This document shows, piece after piece, positions 32,949-44,557 of a stretch of 64,000 nt of DNA. Origin of the DNA: Ctenosaura bakeri (taxonomy: Eukaryota; Chordata; Lepidosauria; Squamata; Iguanidae); the NCBI GenBank assembly GCA_948474755.1, contig CAOLHI010000020.1, positions 1,178,001 to 1,242,000 on the forward strand, given 5' to 3'. Position numbers and translations under genes: made by a program. Within the stretch, counting starts at the first letter, position 1; each line of letters begins with the position of its first letter. Below the pieces are notes generated by a model that ran no database searches, had not been told where the DNA came from, and saw only the letters and a list, made by a program, of their open reading frames with translations.

Positions 32949-34008
32949 GTAATACTGGTTCTCTAATTTCTTCTAAACAAGAAGATTGTGCCTTTGCCAT
33001 AGAATTCTGTATTGTGTAAGTGCATCTATGTATGATCCTGGAAAGTTAACCTTTTTTTCAGACAGCACCTCGCAGAATCCTGCAGCTAGCATGGCCATGG
33101 CATGGGCAAGAGCATATATGTGTATCTGTGGTTGGAGTAATGCAGATGATCATAGGTTGCCCTGGATTATGGGTGCCTTGCAGTTGAAAGCTGCTATGAT
33201 TGTCTGTCTGGAAGCACAGGAATTCTGTGGCTGCTTAAGAGCATTTGTTTCTCAGTGGATTTTGTGGCTGCTTTTTGTGGTGGCCAGATAGCCTTTTCAC
33301 TCCTGTGGGACTAAGAAGGCAAAACTGGCCTGGATCCTTCTATTGTCCATATTCAGAACTTTAGGACCATGCTTTTGTTGGCATGCTAAGGCTTAAAAAA
33401 GATGGCCAGAATTCACTTGGGCAGTTATGAATATGTAACCACTGTAGTTATGTAGGAACACGTTGACTCCCAGCCCAACCCTGCCAATCCACAGCAGCTG
33501 CTGTGATTGACAGGGGTCTGCTTCCCTGTTGATTGGTAAACAGCTGACTGATGTTCTACCCTCTTCCATGACCAGTCTCTGGGGAAGCAAGCAGAAGGGC
33601 ACTGGCACTGTCCCTGTTGCAATCCCCTCTCACCCTGGATATTGCTCATGCAAGGAGGTAGGTGGGACTTTCAGCCAGCTGCTTCCTGATTGACACTGGA
33701 AAAGACCCCCATCAATCACAATGGTTAATCAAGTGGGAAAATTTCATGGTCCCTATGTATCCCCTAAACTTGAGGGTATGAAGGGATTGTCAATATAAAA
33801 CATCACAGATGTGTAACTCTAAATTACACATTCTTAACTGTCTTAGTGGATTCTGGCTGGTGGGGCTTGTTTGTTTGTTTTCAATTTTGAGAACAGCCAT
33901 GATGCTTAAGGTGTGAGAGACAATTTGTAAGATAAAGACATATATAAATTCACTAAAAATACCTAATGTTTTCTTGCCCTTCTTACAATTTCATTTGTTT
34001 CCTTACAG
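32949..34008. other. Last intron of the SLC16-like gene
   Basis: No element was recognised. It ends with TTTGTTTCCTTACAG at 33994-34008, a strong acceptor. Confidence 0.45.
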
Positions 34009-35521
34009 TCTTTAACATCTTCATACACAAAATCTATGTTGACTCCTGATGACAGTGCATCACAATTTTCAAAAAGATTTAGTATGAAATCATTTAAAAG
34101 CATACTGAAGTCAGATGCAACCTCTTTTAAAAGCTCAACTTCAGAACGTGCGGCCCGGACACCCCAGAGAAAAGCAGAGGGAGCAGATGTTTTAGTTCCT
34201 CAAGTCTTGCACAGTGATCCACGTGAGCAAAAAGAGTGTATAAGTGATGTGAGACTAGAAACAATACCAATGATAGCTGTGTCAGAGGCAGACTCCTCTC
34301 ACAGTCAAATTTCAGAGCATCTTCCCTACAAAAAAGAAGATAGTGTAACTTTATTGGATGTTCATGCTGAAAGTGAAGAAGAGCAACCTGAAAGTACAAC
34401 TGATGTGGGATTACTGCAGGAGCTAACTGTACCAGAGGCAGTAGCCCCTAAAGAGGAAGCTTTAGACATTATACAACAAGCAGATCATCTTTTCCACAGC
34501 AAAGAAGATGGAGTGGCTTTATTAGATGAGTATGGTAGTGATGAAGAAGAACATCTTGAGACTATAACCAATTTGAGGCCAATGGAAGAGCTGATCATAT
34601 CAGATGGAGTATCCCTTAAAAGAGAAATGGTGGAAATGACAAAGCAGTCAGACCGCAGAGTGTCTTTCTTTGATGAATATGACAGTGATGAAGAAGAGCA
34701 GTTTGAGGATGCATCTGATCAAAGACCAAAGCAAGCATCATTTAAAGATGAAGCTTTGGCACCTGCAAAGCAGGCAGAGAGGATGTTTCCTGCTCCCCAC
34801 AGGAAAGAAGATGGAGTGGCTTTCTTAGATGAGTATTATGGTGGTGATGATGAAGATGATGACAGTGACCTTTTTGAGAGTGCAACTGATTTACTGAGAC
34901 CCAAGCAAGCACCATTTCAAAGTGAAGCTTCCAGACATAGAAAGAAGTCAGAAAAAATGCCTTCCATTCCCCACAGGAAAGAAGATGGGGTGGCTTTCGT
35001 AGATGAGTATTATGGTGGTGATGATGAAGATGATGACAGTGACCTTTTTGAGAGTACAACTGATTTACTGAGACCCAAGGAAGCACCATTTCAAAGTGAA
35101 GCTTCCAGACATGGAAAGAGTAGAAAAAATGCCTTCCATTCCCCACAGGAAAGAAGATGGGGTGGCTTTCGTAGATGAATATGATGATGATGAAAATGAT
35201 GTTTTGGAAAGTACAACTGGTTTATTAAGACTGAAGCAAACATTATTTGAGAATGAAACTTCAGCACTTGTAAAGCAGTCAGAACAAATGCCTTCTACTT
35301 CCCAAAAGAAAGAAGAACAGGTAGATTTCTTAAAGGACATTGATGCTTATGGGCAGCTTGAGGGCACAGCTACACTGAGGTCAGCAGAAGATGCAGACAA
35401 ATCTATGAAGGAAACTTCGCCATCTGTAAAACAGACAAGACAGTTTCCCTACAGAAAGGACACTAGCACAGCATTTGGTGATGATGAAGATGGCAATGAA
35501 CAATCTCAACAGCAGCAGTGA
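34009..35521 (+). CDS. SLC16-like transporter, coding exon 8: acidic repeat tail with a frame break
   Basis: The acceptor at 34008 joins in phase 0 (SLTSSYTKSMLTPDD...). The exon encodes a hydrophilic tail of about 500 residues, longer than the transporter core, rich in Asp, Glu and Lys. It holds roughly seven degenerate units of the form KEDGVAFLDEYxxDDExxxE. The two best units are 174-bp tandem copies starting at 34801 and 34975. The next unit starts 172 bp later (35147), so two bases are missing at about 35110-35122. The frame used from exon 7 therefore ends at a TGA at 35176-35178, while the other frame carries the repeat pattern on to TGA 35519-35521 and ends in a Q run. Without the 2-nt loss the whole protein would be about 970 residues, and as written about 850. 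AATAAA occurs at 35773 and 36038. The tail is probably cytosolic. I recognise no domain in it. Confidence 0.85.
34801..35318 (+). repeat. 174-bp coding tandem repeat (three units)
   Basis: Units begin with AGGAAAGAAGATGG at 34801, 34975 and 35147. Units 1 and 2 are nearly identical over 174 bp. Unit 3 follows after 172 bp, and its DEY/DDE block is shortened. More diverged related units precede (around 34327, 34500 and 34650) and follow (around 35311). Confidence 0.9.
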
Positions 35522-37031
35522 TCAGATATATCAGCCATGTTGATGAAATTTGATCAGTTATATGCACTTTTATGCTTTGTGGATAATAATGTCCTTATTC
35601 TGTTATTCCATGCACTTGCTTGATGGCTGAGTGAGTAACACTTACAAATAATTCTTCCTTGAAAAGCACTTCTTTTACATTTAAATTACTTCTGTAAATC
35701 AGATATGCAATCAGTTTGGAAATTCCTGGATTCCCAGTGAGATTAAAACTTCTTTGATAATTTTTTTTAAAAAATAAAGAAGCATCAAGTGTGTTTTTTT
35801 TTAAAGGCTGTATTGGTTTGTGATTAACAGCCTGTGTTGTTACATGACATTCTTGACTGCCAGAGATTTTCCACAGCTGCAAGAGAGAAAAGGGAAAGAC
35901 ACGGTTATGTGTGCCCACAGAGCCAGTTTGTTTTCTTCTGTACTGGAATAATTCCTAGATGGAATTGTATTTCAATGGTCTTCTCATCAATATGGTTACC
36001 AATATATCAGTGTGAAGAGACTGAACAGAAATGGACAATAAATTATCATCTAGAATTTTAGAAATGTATGAATCAGACAATCTGATAATAAATAGATTTT
36101 AAAGAAGAATTTGATGCCTTCATCTTTTCTGTAAAATCTGAAAAGAAGACACTGAAATTTAGAAAATATATGGGACCAATCATTGTTTCTGGGTGTTTTC
36201 CAAAGTAATGACAACTCGCATGTTACCCAGCTGAGAAGATGTTGAAGGTTTCTATTAGGCATTATGACAGAAGCAAGCAGTGGAAAGCATTTCTGCCACT
36301 TTACATTCTGAGACACATACTTTGCAGCAGAGGCACATACTACATTCCAATTAATTAAAGGCCCTTGGGTTTTAAATTACAAGGAAATAACTGCATATAT
36401 AGGAGCCGGCCCACGTGTTGTTTTCCTGCAAATTAGTCAGATATAGGCTGACTCAAGACTAAAAGTTTCATGCAAAAATCATTAAACATTATTACTGGAC
36501 CCTTCACACAGCTCCTGGGAGAGAAGGGAGAATCAAAAGAGCCGTTTGTCAGTGGGGTTTTCCAACCATTTTTATAACCTCTCCATAAGAGGTGAGGTTG
36601 AAATGAAAAACACGAGAGGAGGGAGAGAGAAGTGAAAACCTATTGCGCCCACATGTGATTGCCTTAATGTGAGTTGGAGCCACACATGTTTATTTGAGTG
36701 TAAAAATAAGTAGTTGAAATGACACACTTTATAACATAAAGGCGTATACTGAGAAAACTAGTTAATGCAAACAATTTCCTACTCTTTAGCCACAAGCAGT
36801 CAGGACTATAGTAACAGGAGGCATTTTTTTTATCTAGCACTTTATTGTGCATACTTTCAGCTAAAGGATATAGGGTTTCCAGACCTTTGAGTTGTGCCTA
36901 AAATTTCTAACTGTGAGGCTGCCATGGCATGAGGAAATAAGAGGGAGTAGTGATGTGAAGAAATTCTAGTGGGCTTCTCTCTGGCCTTGGCTGCTCTACC
37001 TGAAGGCAGAAAAGAAGAGGAAGGATAAAGA
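35522..37031. other. 3' UTR and flank of the SLC16-like gene
   Basis: Polyadenylation hexamers AATAAA are at 35773-35778 and 36038-36043. Beyond about 36100 no feature was recognised. Confidence 0.5.
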
Positions 37032-37252
37032 AGCCAGTGTGGTATAGGGGTATGGGTGTTGGACTAAGGTTTGAATCTCTGCCTGGCCATGGATACCCAC
37101 TAGACGATCTTGGGCAAGTCATACTCGCTCAGCCTCAGAGGAAGGCAAAGGCACATCCCTTCTGAACAAATCTTGTCAAGAAAACCCTGTGATAAGTTTG
37201 CCTTAGGACTGTCATTAGTCAGAAATGACTAGAGGGTACACAACAAAAACAG
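37032..37252 (+). mobile_element. ACA-type SINE
   Basis: Head AAGCCAGTGTGGTATAGGGG, GGTTTGAATCTCTGCC, GGCCATGGATACCCACTAG, CTTGGGCAAGTCATACTCGC and tail TTAGTCAGAAATGACTAGAG then CACAACAAAAACAGG. Near full length. Confidence 0.85.
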
Positions 37253-37679
37253 GAGGTGGAAAGGAGAAGCAGATGGAGAAGAAAAGAAAATGAAGGCTAT
37301 CCATACTTCTTCTTGAGCTCTGCATGTAGTTAGTTTCAATGAAAAGGAGGGAACCCATCAACCCACTGACCCCACTTTGCAGCTGATGTCTCCAGTGACG
37401 ACCCACAAGGCTAGTTTGGCCAGGCTGCCACAAAGCTGGGCTGATGGATAGCCACTGAAAACTCTCTAGGAGCTCTTTATTCCTGCCCTTGATTTTGAAA
37501 CCGGTGGTGTGCAGAGCTCTCAGTTGCCTCCAACCTTCCCCACATCTCTCTTGTAAAGCTATCAACACACAGAACTTAGCAAGAGGCTTGGACGGTACCT
37601 TCTTTCTTAATCTCCCAAAATCTATTCCCTTTCCTTCTCTTTTGCTCAAAAGCAGACCAGTCAAATGTTGGAGGGGCTT

Positions 37680-38580
37680 TGTTACCCTGTTTACTGGGGG
37701 TCCCGTGAGGGACACCTAAATGTGCTCCCAAGTTTGGGGAAATTAGCTAGAGCACAAGTTAGCAATGTGAGAGGCAGGGCCATGCAACGGAATCTTTTAC
37801 CCAATGTCTATGGGGTCAGGCCAAGCCAAGGAGCACACTGGAGTTTAAGGATAATTGTGATATTTATTAAATACAGACAAACAGTGTATGCAACACACTC
37901 ACACAGATAACTATAGAAAATAAAGGTTGGAGTGGGACAGAGGGAATTTTCAGAGGGATTGTTGAATTGGGTGATATGACACCTGTACTGAAGCCCGGAT
38001 AGATCACTGCGAAGGTCCGAAGTTGTGCAGTCTCAGCCAATATGACTGAGGGGAAGGCTCGCCAAGCAGAGTGGCGGCAAGACGGGATGGAACTCAGGAG
38101 CGATCCAAGGAAGGTCTCAGAATCGGGGGTTTTTATAGGGAGGAATGTGACTACAGGCTATTCCATACTTGAGGAAAACAATGAGTTTTGGGCGCGAGAC
38201 AAAGATTTGGAAAGGTCAAAATTTAGCATGATTGAGTTAAGTCCAAATTGACAAAGGAGTAGCCAGTATGCAGATGCACAGTGCTTGACAACTGAGAATT
38301 CAGCTTGCCAAGTTGCCTACTCTGGGCAGGGATCTCTTTGTAAGTAGCGTGCATACATAACGAGGGTGTTTGCAGAGAGGTCTCCTAAAGCGGTGATCTG
38401 GCTATTTCTGGCCTGCCTGTATTGTGTTGGGATATTGCAGCGTTTAGTGGCCGAGCCTCGTTCTGTGCTTGTCCGGGGGCCTCTCAAACACTTGGAGAGG
38501 GGTGGTGGAAGAAGGCCAAATTATTGATATCAAATTGATATCTATGTCACCTTAAGTGCGGCTTAGGAACTGCAGTAACA
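37680..38580 (-). mobile_element. Solo LTR, TGTTAC/GTAACA family, reverse strand (copy B)
   Basis: On the + strand it begins TGTTACCCTGTTTACTGGGG and ends CTGCAGTAACA, with perfect GCTT duplications at 37676-37679 and 38581-38584. Reverse-strand TATA (TTTTTATAGG, 38131-38140) and poly(A) signal (TTTATT near 37862) show minus orientation. The stretch near 37785-37830, read in reverse, matches the LTR at 19265-20115 (GACCCCATAGACATTGGGTA then AAAGATTCC). No internal genes. Confidence 0.85.
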
Positions 38581-39084
38581 GCTTTACTACTGCTGCCACC
38601 CAATTTTCCTCCTCAGTGCATGTAGAAGCATGGATAACAGATTTACCTGTCTGCTTCAGCCCTCCTTTACTGTTAGTTTTGTGACTGTGACTGAACCCAC
38701 TTGCTTGGATGCCTTCCTAGATAGATCTTCCAGTATCCCACCAAAAAGATAGAGAGGGAGACAGGCAGGCAGTGGGATGCAGGAGTGAGGATGGGAACAA
38801 CCAGATACTTATATGCCAGATTAGACCTCTCAGTTTTTAAAAATACCATTATGTATATGGGAGAAAACCAAAATCGTAATTTAGATGAGGAATGGAGTTG
38901 CACAGACTCAGAAGACTGCTTGGTTTCAAGTGATTTCTCTCTTGCATATCTGTTAGAGGTCCCTACTGGAAAATGTAAAGGAAATGGAAGAATAGGATAG
39001 TTGTCCATAGAAACAGAGAGCTGGAAGTGACCAGCCCCCTGCCATGTGTGGATACACAATTAAAGCACTCCTGAAAGATGCCCA

Positions 39085-39205
39085 CTCACTGTCTCCTACC
39101 CTGGCTGGTTTGTTGTGAAAATAAAATTGAAGGAAGAAGGTCATGTAACTGCCTTGAGCTCTTCGGAGATAGGCAAGATATAATGTAATTAATAAATAAG
39201 GGAAA
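39085..39205 (+). mobile_element. LINE-tail (Sauria-type) SINE 3' fragment
   Basis: TGGTTTGTTGTGAAAATAAA, CATGTAACTGCCTTGAGCTC, GATATAATGTAATTAATAAA TAA. This is the well-known 3' half of the lizard SINE whose tail comes from a LINE. Confidence 0.6.
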
Positions 39206-39409
39206 TGAGAAATGAGAAAAGAACAACCACTGCTCTCCAGTCTTGTGAAAGAAGAGAATGCAGATTTTTTTGATTCCAAAGAAGATGGAACTTCTTCATC
39301 CAAGCCAACTCGAAGGAAGTTAACACTGAGACAAAGGGACCATTAGAAATTAGCCCTTGCTCAACTGGGATGCTCCCTATGAAAGGAGTTGCTCAGCAAA
39401 CCTCACTGA

Positions 39410-40330
39410 AGGCAGCCATCACAGCTCAAGAGAATGCTGTGAAGAGGAGTCTGCAGGGAAAGGGAGAAACTGTTGCATGGACAGCCACTTCAAACTGGAA
39501 GGAGGTCTCAAGTGGAGTGTCTGAGAGTTCTGTCCTAGGGCCATTACTCTTTGACATTTTAATCAATGACTTAGACGACAGGGTACAGGGAATCCTTATC
39601 AGATGACACAAAACTAGGAGGAAGAAGAACACATTACAAGGTAGGAACAGAATTCAGAAAGACCTGGGTAAACTAGAAAATTTTGGGCAGAAGTTAATGA
39701 AAGGAAATTCAGTAGAGACAAATGCAAAATTGTACATTTAAGTCACAAAAACCAAATGCACAGATAGAGGATGAGGATACTTGGTTCAGTATTACTACAT
39801 GTGAAAAGGACCTTTAGATTATTGTTGATCATAAATTGAACATGAGCTGGCAGTGTGATGCTGCAGCAAAAAAATGTGAATGCAATTAAAAAAAGCATGG
39901 TTTCCAATTTGAGGGAGGTAATAGTTCCACTAAGTGTTCTCATCTAGAGTACTGTGTTCAGTTGTGGGCACCTCATTTTAAAAAAGATATAGACAAGTTG
40001 GAGAAAGTTCAGAAAGGGCAAGGAGGATGATAAGAGGTGTGGAGAGCAAGAGGTGTGGAGAGCAAGACATATGAGGAAAGGTTGAAGGAGCTTGGCATGT
40101 TCAGATTGGTGAAGAGAAGACTGGGGGATGACATGATTGCACTCTAAATACTTTAAGGGCTGTCAAAGAGAGGATGGGGAAGGCCTCTTTTCTCCTCCCT
40201 CTGTTTTAAGTTACAGGAGGGTAGATTTTGCTTGAACATTAGAAACAACTTCTTGACAGTAAGTGTGGTTTGGCAATAGAATCTATTGCCTAGAGAGTGA
40301 CCCTATGTTACAGTTTTCTTGGCAAAAAAG
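39410..40330 (+). mobile_element. CR1-type LINE, 3' part, inactive
   Basis: Reading 39470-39605 gives SNWKEVSSGVSESSVLGPLL FDILINDLDD, the reverse-transcriptase [10 protein letters not shown]...NDL region of CR1. It then breaks into stops and frameshifts. Downstream DNA (AGAGTACTGTGTTCAGTTGT GGGCACC, AGAGGATGGGGAAGG, GAACATTAGAAACAACTTCTTGACAG split) follows the known CR1 3' end. The catalytic ADD motif has degraded. Confidence 0.8.
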
Positions 40331-40639
40331 GTTTGCCTTCCTCTTATGTTGGGGAATGTCACCCAGAGGATTTCCATGCCTAAGATTTGAACCCTGATCC
40401 AGATTCCTACTCCAAGATTCAAACCACCACACCATGTTGTCTCTTTGAGCAGACTCCTGCACATATATAGGGATGCTCTTGTCTATATAGCCCTATGTAG
40501 CTTTCCTCCTACACCACCAGTCCTCCCATAGGAATGTCTTCTCATATGGGTCATCTACTTTCATACCAATTGGTAGCTCCCTTGGTTCAGTGCAGGCCTG
40601 TTTCCTGCTGCCTCAGAGGGTAGGGCCAGGGTGGGGAGG

Positions 40640-40878
40640 ATGGGTTATGTTTTACTTGCTTTTAATGTATTTGATATACTATTGTAGTACTGCCTCGATC
40701 TGTCGGGAGAGGCGGGATACAAATAAATTTTATTATTATTATTATTGTTATTATTAATGGTTTTAAGTTATGGGAGGAGAGATTTCGGTTGAACACTATA
40801 AAGAATTTCTGGACAGTAAGAGCAGTTGGGTAAGGGGACCAACTGCCCAGAGAGGTAGTGGAGTTTTCTTCTCTCCAG
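40640..40878 (+). mobile_element. SINE/LINE tail and CR1 3' fragment
   Basis: Positions 40685-40755 carry GCCTCGATCTGTCGGGAGAG GCGGGATACAAATAAATTTT then (ATT)n, the tail of the LINE-tail SINE. From 40765 the CR1 3' end resumes (GGGAGGAGAGATTTCGGTTG, ACTGCCCAGAGAGGTAGTGG). This looks like a tail-type insertion within a CR1 copy. Confidence 0.6.
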
Positions 40879-41021
40879 GGCCATTTCCACACTAGACTGT
40901 TATAGTGCTATTATTTCACTTTCAACATCCAGTGGAATCCAGGGGTTTGCCTGACCCCAGGATTCCACACCATGTTGAATGTGGAATAATAGCACTATTA
41001 CAGGTTAGGGTGAAAACGGCT
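40879..41021. mobile_element. Palindromic MITE, GGCCATTTCC family (short form)
   Basis: Left arm GGCCATTTCCACACTAGACT, TGCTATTATTTCACTTTCAA; right arm GAATGTGGAATAATAGCACT. The centre is shortened to CCTGACCCCAGG. Total about 143 bp. Flanks CAG and CAT are a near match. It abuts the CpG-rich promoter of the next gene. Confidence 0.85.
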
Positions 41022-41049
41022 CATGTCCTCAAAAAGGTGCTGCTGGGGA

Positions 41050-41716
41050 TACTTTAGCTGGAGATCCTGCGTTGGGCAGGCGGTTCCAGCGATGGCCCCT
41101 GAAGCCCCTTCACGCTCCACGATTCTATGACTTCTTGCGGGGCTGACATGGTCGGTCCCTGCAGCTCCATAGGTAGCTTGGGAGGGGAAGGAGGGCAACC
41201 CACCTCCTCCAACCCACCTTGCTGAGCTCAGAGCTCAGAGCCCCGGGCCACCAGGGGACGCGGCTGGAGCCGTCGTCCTTGGCCAAGACCACTCCGGCTG
41301 GACGCTGAGCCTGAGAAGGACTCCCTGCAGTTCGCCCTGCCTGGCTGCAGTCCTGCCTATTCACACGTTCTTCTCGCGCGCCTGACAGCAGCGGCTGCGG
41401 GAACTGGACTCCCTTGCGAGCAACCCTGGGGGAGTCTGCGATCTCCGTCTCTGTCCAAGGAGAAGGAGGACAGCTCGCTTTTAAGGGGATGGAATCAGTC
41501 GTGCCTCTCCAGTCGCGCCCAGCCCTGCCTCCCTCCGTCCTGGTTTTCCCCGTCCTTTTCCCCCAGCCTCCACCACTGTTTACTGTTGCTGTAGCTACGA
41601 CTGGAGCGCTTAGGTGGCCTCGGTCTAAAGCTTCGGGCGGCTTCAGGAGGGTTTCGCCGTTCCCTTCGCGTCCCTCTAACGCACTTGACCAAATCCAAGC
41701 ACAGGAGCGACTCAAG
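41050..41716 (+). promoter_or_regulatory. CpG-rich promoter and 5'UTR exon of the CENPJ/TCP10-like gene
   Basis: GC-rich with many CG sites (CGGCTGGAGCCGTCGTCC, CTTCTCGCGCGCC, TTCGCGTCC). A splice donor ACTCAAG|GTAAAG at 41716/41717 would end a non-coding first exon. The gene's next recognisable exon begins at about 44558. A 247-residue open frame on the other strand lacks any family signature and is best explained by low stop density. Confidence 0.55.
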
Positions 41717-43956
41717 GTAAAGAAATCGGGGTGAGCGCCACGAGTGTTCTTGTTACAAACTTCTGTCTCTTCAAGGCTTGTTCGCCCCTTTCGTTGACAG
41801 TCCTTAAGTACGCAATACACGGTACGCAATCCCAGCGAACCTCCTGGTCTCTCCTTAAAATTACTCACACACTAGTAGTTCTTATCAAAGTCGTGTATAA
41901 TTCAAGCCCTTGGCCGTCTGATCCGAAAGCTGGGCGATTCTCTTCACCAAATTCAGTAGAACCTCGCCCTTGTGGTTAATGCGCTGTATGCAGAACTGTT
42001 TGTTGAGCAGCTTGTGAAAAGAAACCACACGTTGGTCATATAGGAACCCTGCAGCTTATATTAGCAAACCGAATAATACAATCCTATGCATGCTTACTCA
42101 AAAGTCTCATTGTGTTCGATGGGACTTACTCATGCGTAAATGGGGTTTGGGTACGCAGCCCAAGTGCAATAATGCAATCAAGTCCTCTAGTACAGTATGT
42201 AGTTGTGGGGAACAAACACAACTGTTATTTAGCTATATGTAACATTCTCTGTACCTATTAAAGTACAGGTAGGTATATTTGTGTTTGTTTCTTCCTATCC
42301 ACATTAATAAGAAAAACGACAAACTATGTAGAATAACTAAATGTCCTGTTGCGCTTTGAGTCCTGGGGCTGGGGGGAGTAGGATAAAAATAATAACAACT
42401 TTATTATATATAAATCTAACCCAGTTCATCAGATGCATGAAGTCTCAACAAGAATTTCTAATATTTATATGGTACATGTGGTTGTTGTATATATACAGTA
42501 GGTATGGCTGTGAATAGTGAGGTAAAAGCGCAGTTACATGCTTCATTTTCTGGATGCTATAAACCCTTTTTTGTTTGTCCAAGTTAAGATTGTTTCAGAA
42601 GTGTCTGGCGTTGTGATGTGCACAGCAGCTTCTCACTTCCATGACCAGGCAGTGATGGCCTAGGACAGGAAGGCTGCAGAGATGGAGGATGGTTTCACTG
42701 TCCATATTCTACACAACATGCCAGAACCTGAAAGGAATGAACTGAAACAAATGTAGTTACTTGTAAGTACTTGCACAAGATATAACAAAGTTACATTTCA
42801 AATGTTATGTAAAGAAGAAGAATGAAGTTACTGCATTGGTAGAATCATCGTATTTCTCCATCCTTGTAAGGGCAAAGCCAATGAACTCCTTTTTAAATGC
42901 TAGTAACAGGAACAATAATATAAGTAACAAGAACAGATTATTTTTTGAAAGTTAACTTTCTAGTCTCTTCAACATACAAACATTCAAACAGATATCACAG
43001 AAAGTAGGAAAGTAAATCAGCAACAAAAATAAAGATATCATCATGAACAAAAGAATAAAAATGCAACAACAACAACAACAAAGCCTAGGGAGAATTGATT
43101 AAAATATTTGGGAGGAATAAAGGAAAGGATTTGGAATCAATAAAAAGAACTTGCAACCATGCTGCCCACTGTACAATACAACACAGACATGCTTCCTGTA
43201 GAACAACTTAGCATATGACTGAAGGAAGCTGTTTAGCCAAGTTCCAGTTTCTGCTCCAAATGACAGTGATGAGAGAGTTCTTGTTAAAATGTGCTGTAGG
43301 ATTAGAAGCTGTTTAACACACAATCCCTCCCCTATCCCATCTTCAGAGGTTTCATATAAAGAAATCTTTAAAAGATGTTATTTGTGGAGACAAAGACAAG
43401 GATTTTATGCACATTTAAGTTTGTGTAAATAGAGGGCAGTATAGTTAAGTGCTGACTCTTACAATTATGCAACAACCTTGAGTTCACTTGTTGCACAATA
43501 CTAGGTGAGAGAGAGAGTGCACTTGTAGAATGAGTGGTTGTGTTAGGGACCATACTTACACAACTTTGGAGAAATCACAACTATTTTTATGCTAGCGTAG
43601 TGCCCCAACAAGATTGCTTTTCTGAAACTTGACTGTCTTATCAGGCTTTGTGCACTTTATGGTTACTCTGGAGGCCATCACATCAAGAAGTAACAACATC
43701 AGTCTGAAAAAGACTGATGTGGCTCAGGGCTTTGGTTTCAGCCAAACCCACTGCACATCCCAGGAGCAAAGACCCTTAGCAACTTGAATCAGCTGTTCCA
43801 AGACTGTCACTGCTGGATTCCTCACAGATTAAATTGATGGAGCAGATAATAATTATTAGCTGGATTTTTGAGAAAAATACTGTGGTTTTGGTTACTGACA
43901 TTTAGTTTCTCCTCATTCTCACTCTTCTATCCTCTTTTGCATATCCATCCATCTGA
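41717..43956. other. Intron, mostly unannotated
   Basis: A dispersed repeat piece at 42060-42162 (CCTATGCATGCTTACTC, GGGACTTACTCATGCG) matches the type seen near 2.1 kb. A (CAA)n tract lies at 43064-43081. Otherwise nothing was recognised. Confidence 0.4.
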
Positions 43957-44157
43957 GGGCCTTGCCACCCTACACTGTTATAGTGCTATTATTCCACTTG
44001 CAATATCCTGTGGAATTCTGGGGTTGTAGTTTACTGAGGCCAAAGAGCTCTCTGGCTGAGAATTCTAAATGCCCCTCCCTAATCTTCAAACCCCAGGATT
44101 CCACAGGATGTTGAAAGTGGAATAATACCACTATAACAGTGTCATGCGGAAAGGCCC
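43957..44157. mobile_element. Palindromic MITE, GGCCATTTCC family (long-centre form)
   Basis: Arms ACACTGTTATAGTGCTATTA and ATACCACTATAACAGTGTCA, with the same centre as the copy at 37-238 (GAGGCCAAAGAGCTCTCTGG CTGAGAATTC). The two are clearly one sub-type. Confidence 0.87.
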
Positions 44158-44557
44158 TAAGTCTCCACTTGCCTAGTGGTTAATGTGGGTGTGGTCTAAT
44201 AGGAAGAATCATAGACGCGGTGCTATGTTAGCCCACCTATTTCACTTCCTGTTAAATGTAGTTGCTTCTCAGCCTTCATATCTTATCTTTGATAATATAT
44301 TACAACAGGTCTTGTGCGAATGAGAATGACTTGAAATCACATTATAAATGGTATACACCTGTGGATTACATAATGTCCACTGTTTAACTATTTGTGGGCT
44401 CAGTGTGGTGTAATAATTTTGCTGTTCTTAAGGAAGAGATAATCTCACCCTTCAGTGCAAAAATGCTCTTCCTGTTCATTGGAAATAGAAGGTGTTAAGA
44501 CCACTTTCGAAGAAATGTCCTTGTTTTCATACATATTCACTATGTTTTCTCAATAAG

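Noticed and set aside
34801..35318. CRISPR-like regular spacing
   Set aside because: The 174-bp units are contiguous coding tandem repeats in a vertebrate exon, with no spacers.
34127..35340. Histidine/leucine-rich frames on the minus strand
   Set aside because: They are the antisense of the acidic DEY/DDE repeats of the transporter tail.
41125..41868. 247-residue open frame on the minus strand
   Set aside because: It lies in the CpG-rich promoter, has no recognisable domain or splice context, and is explained by few stop codons in GC-rich DNA.
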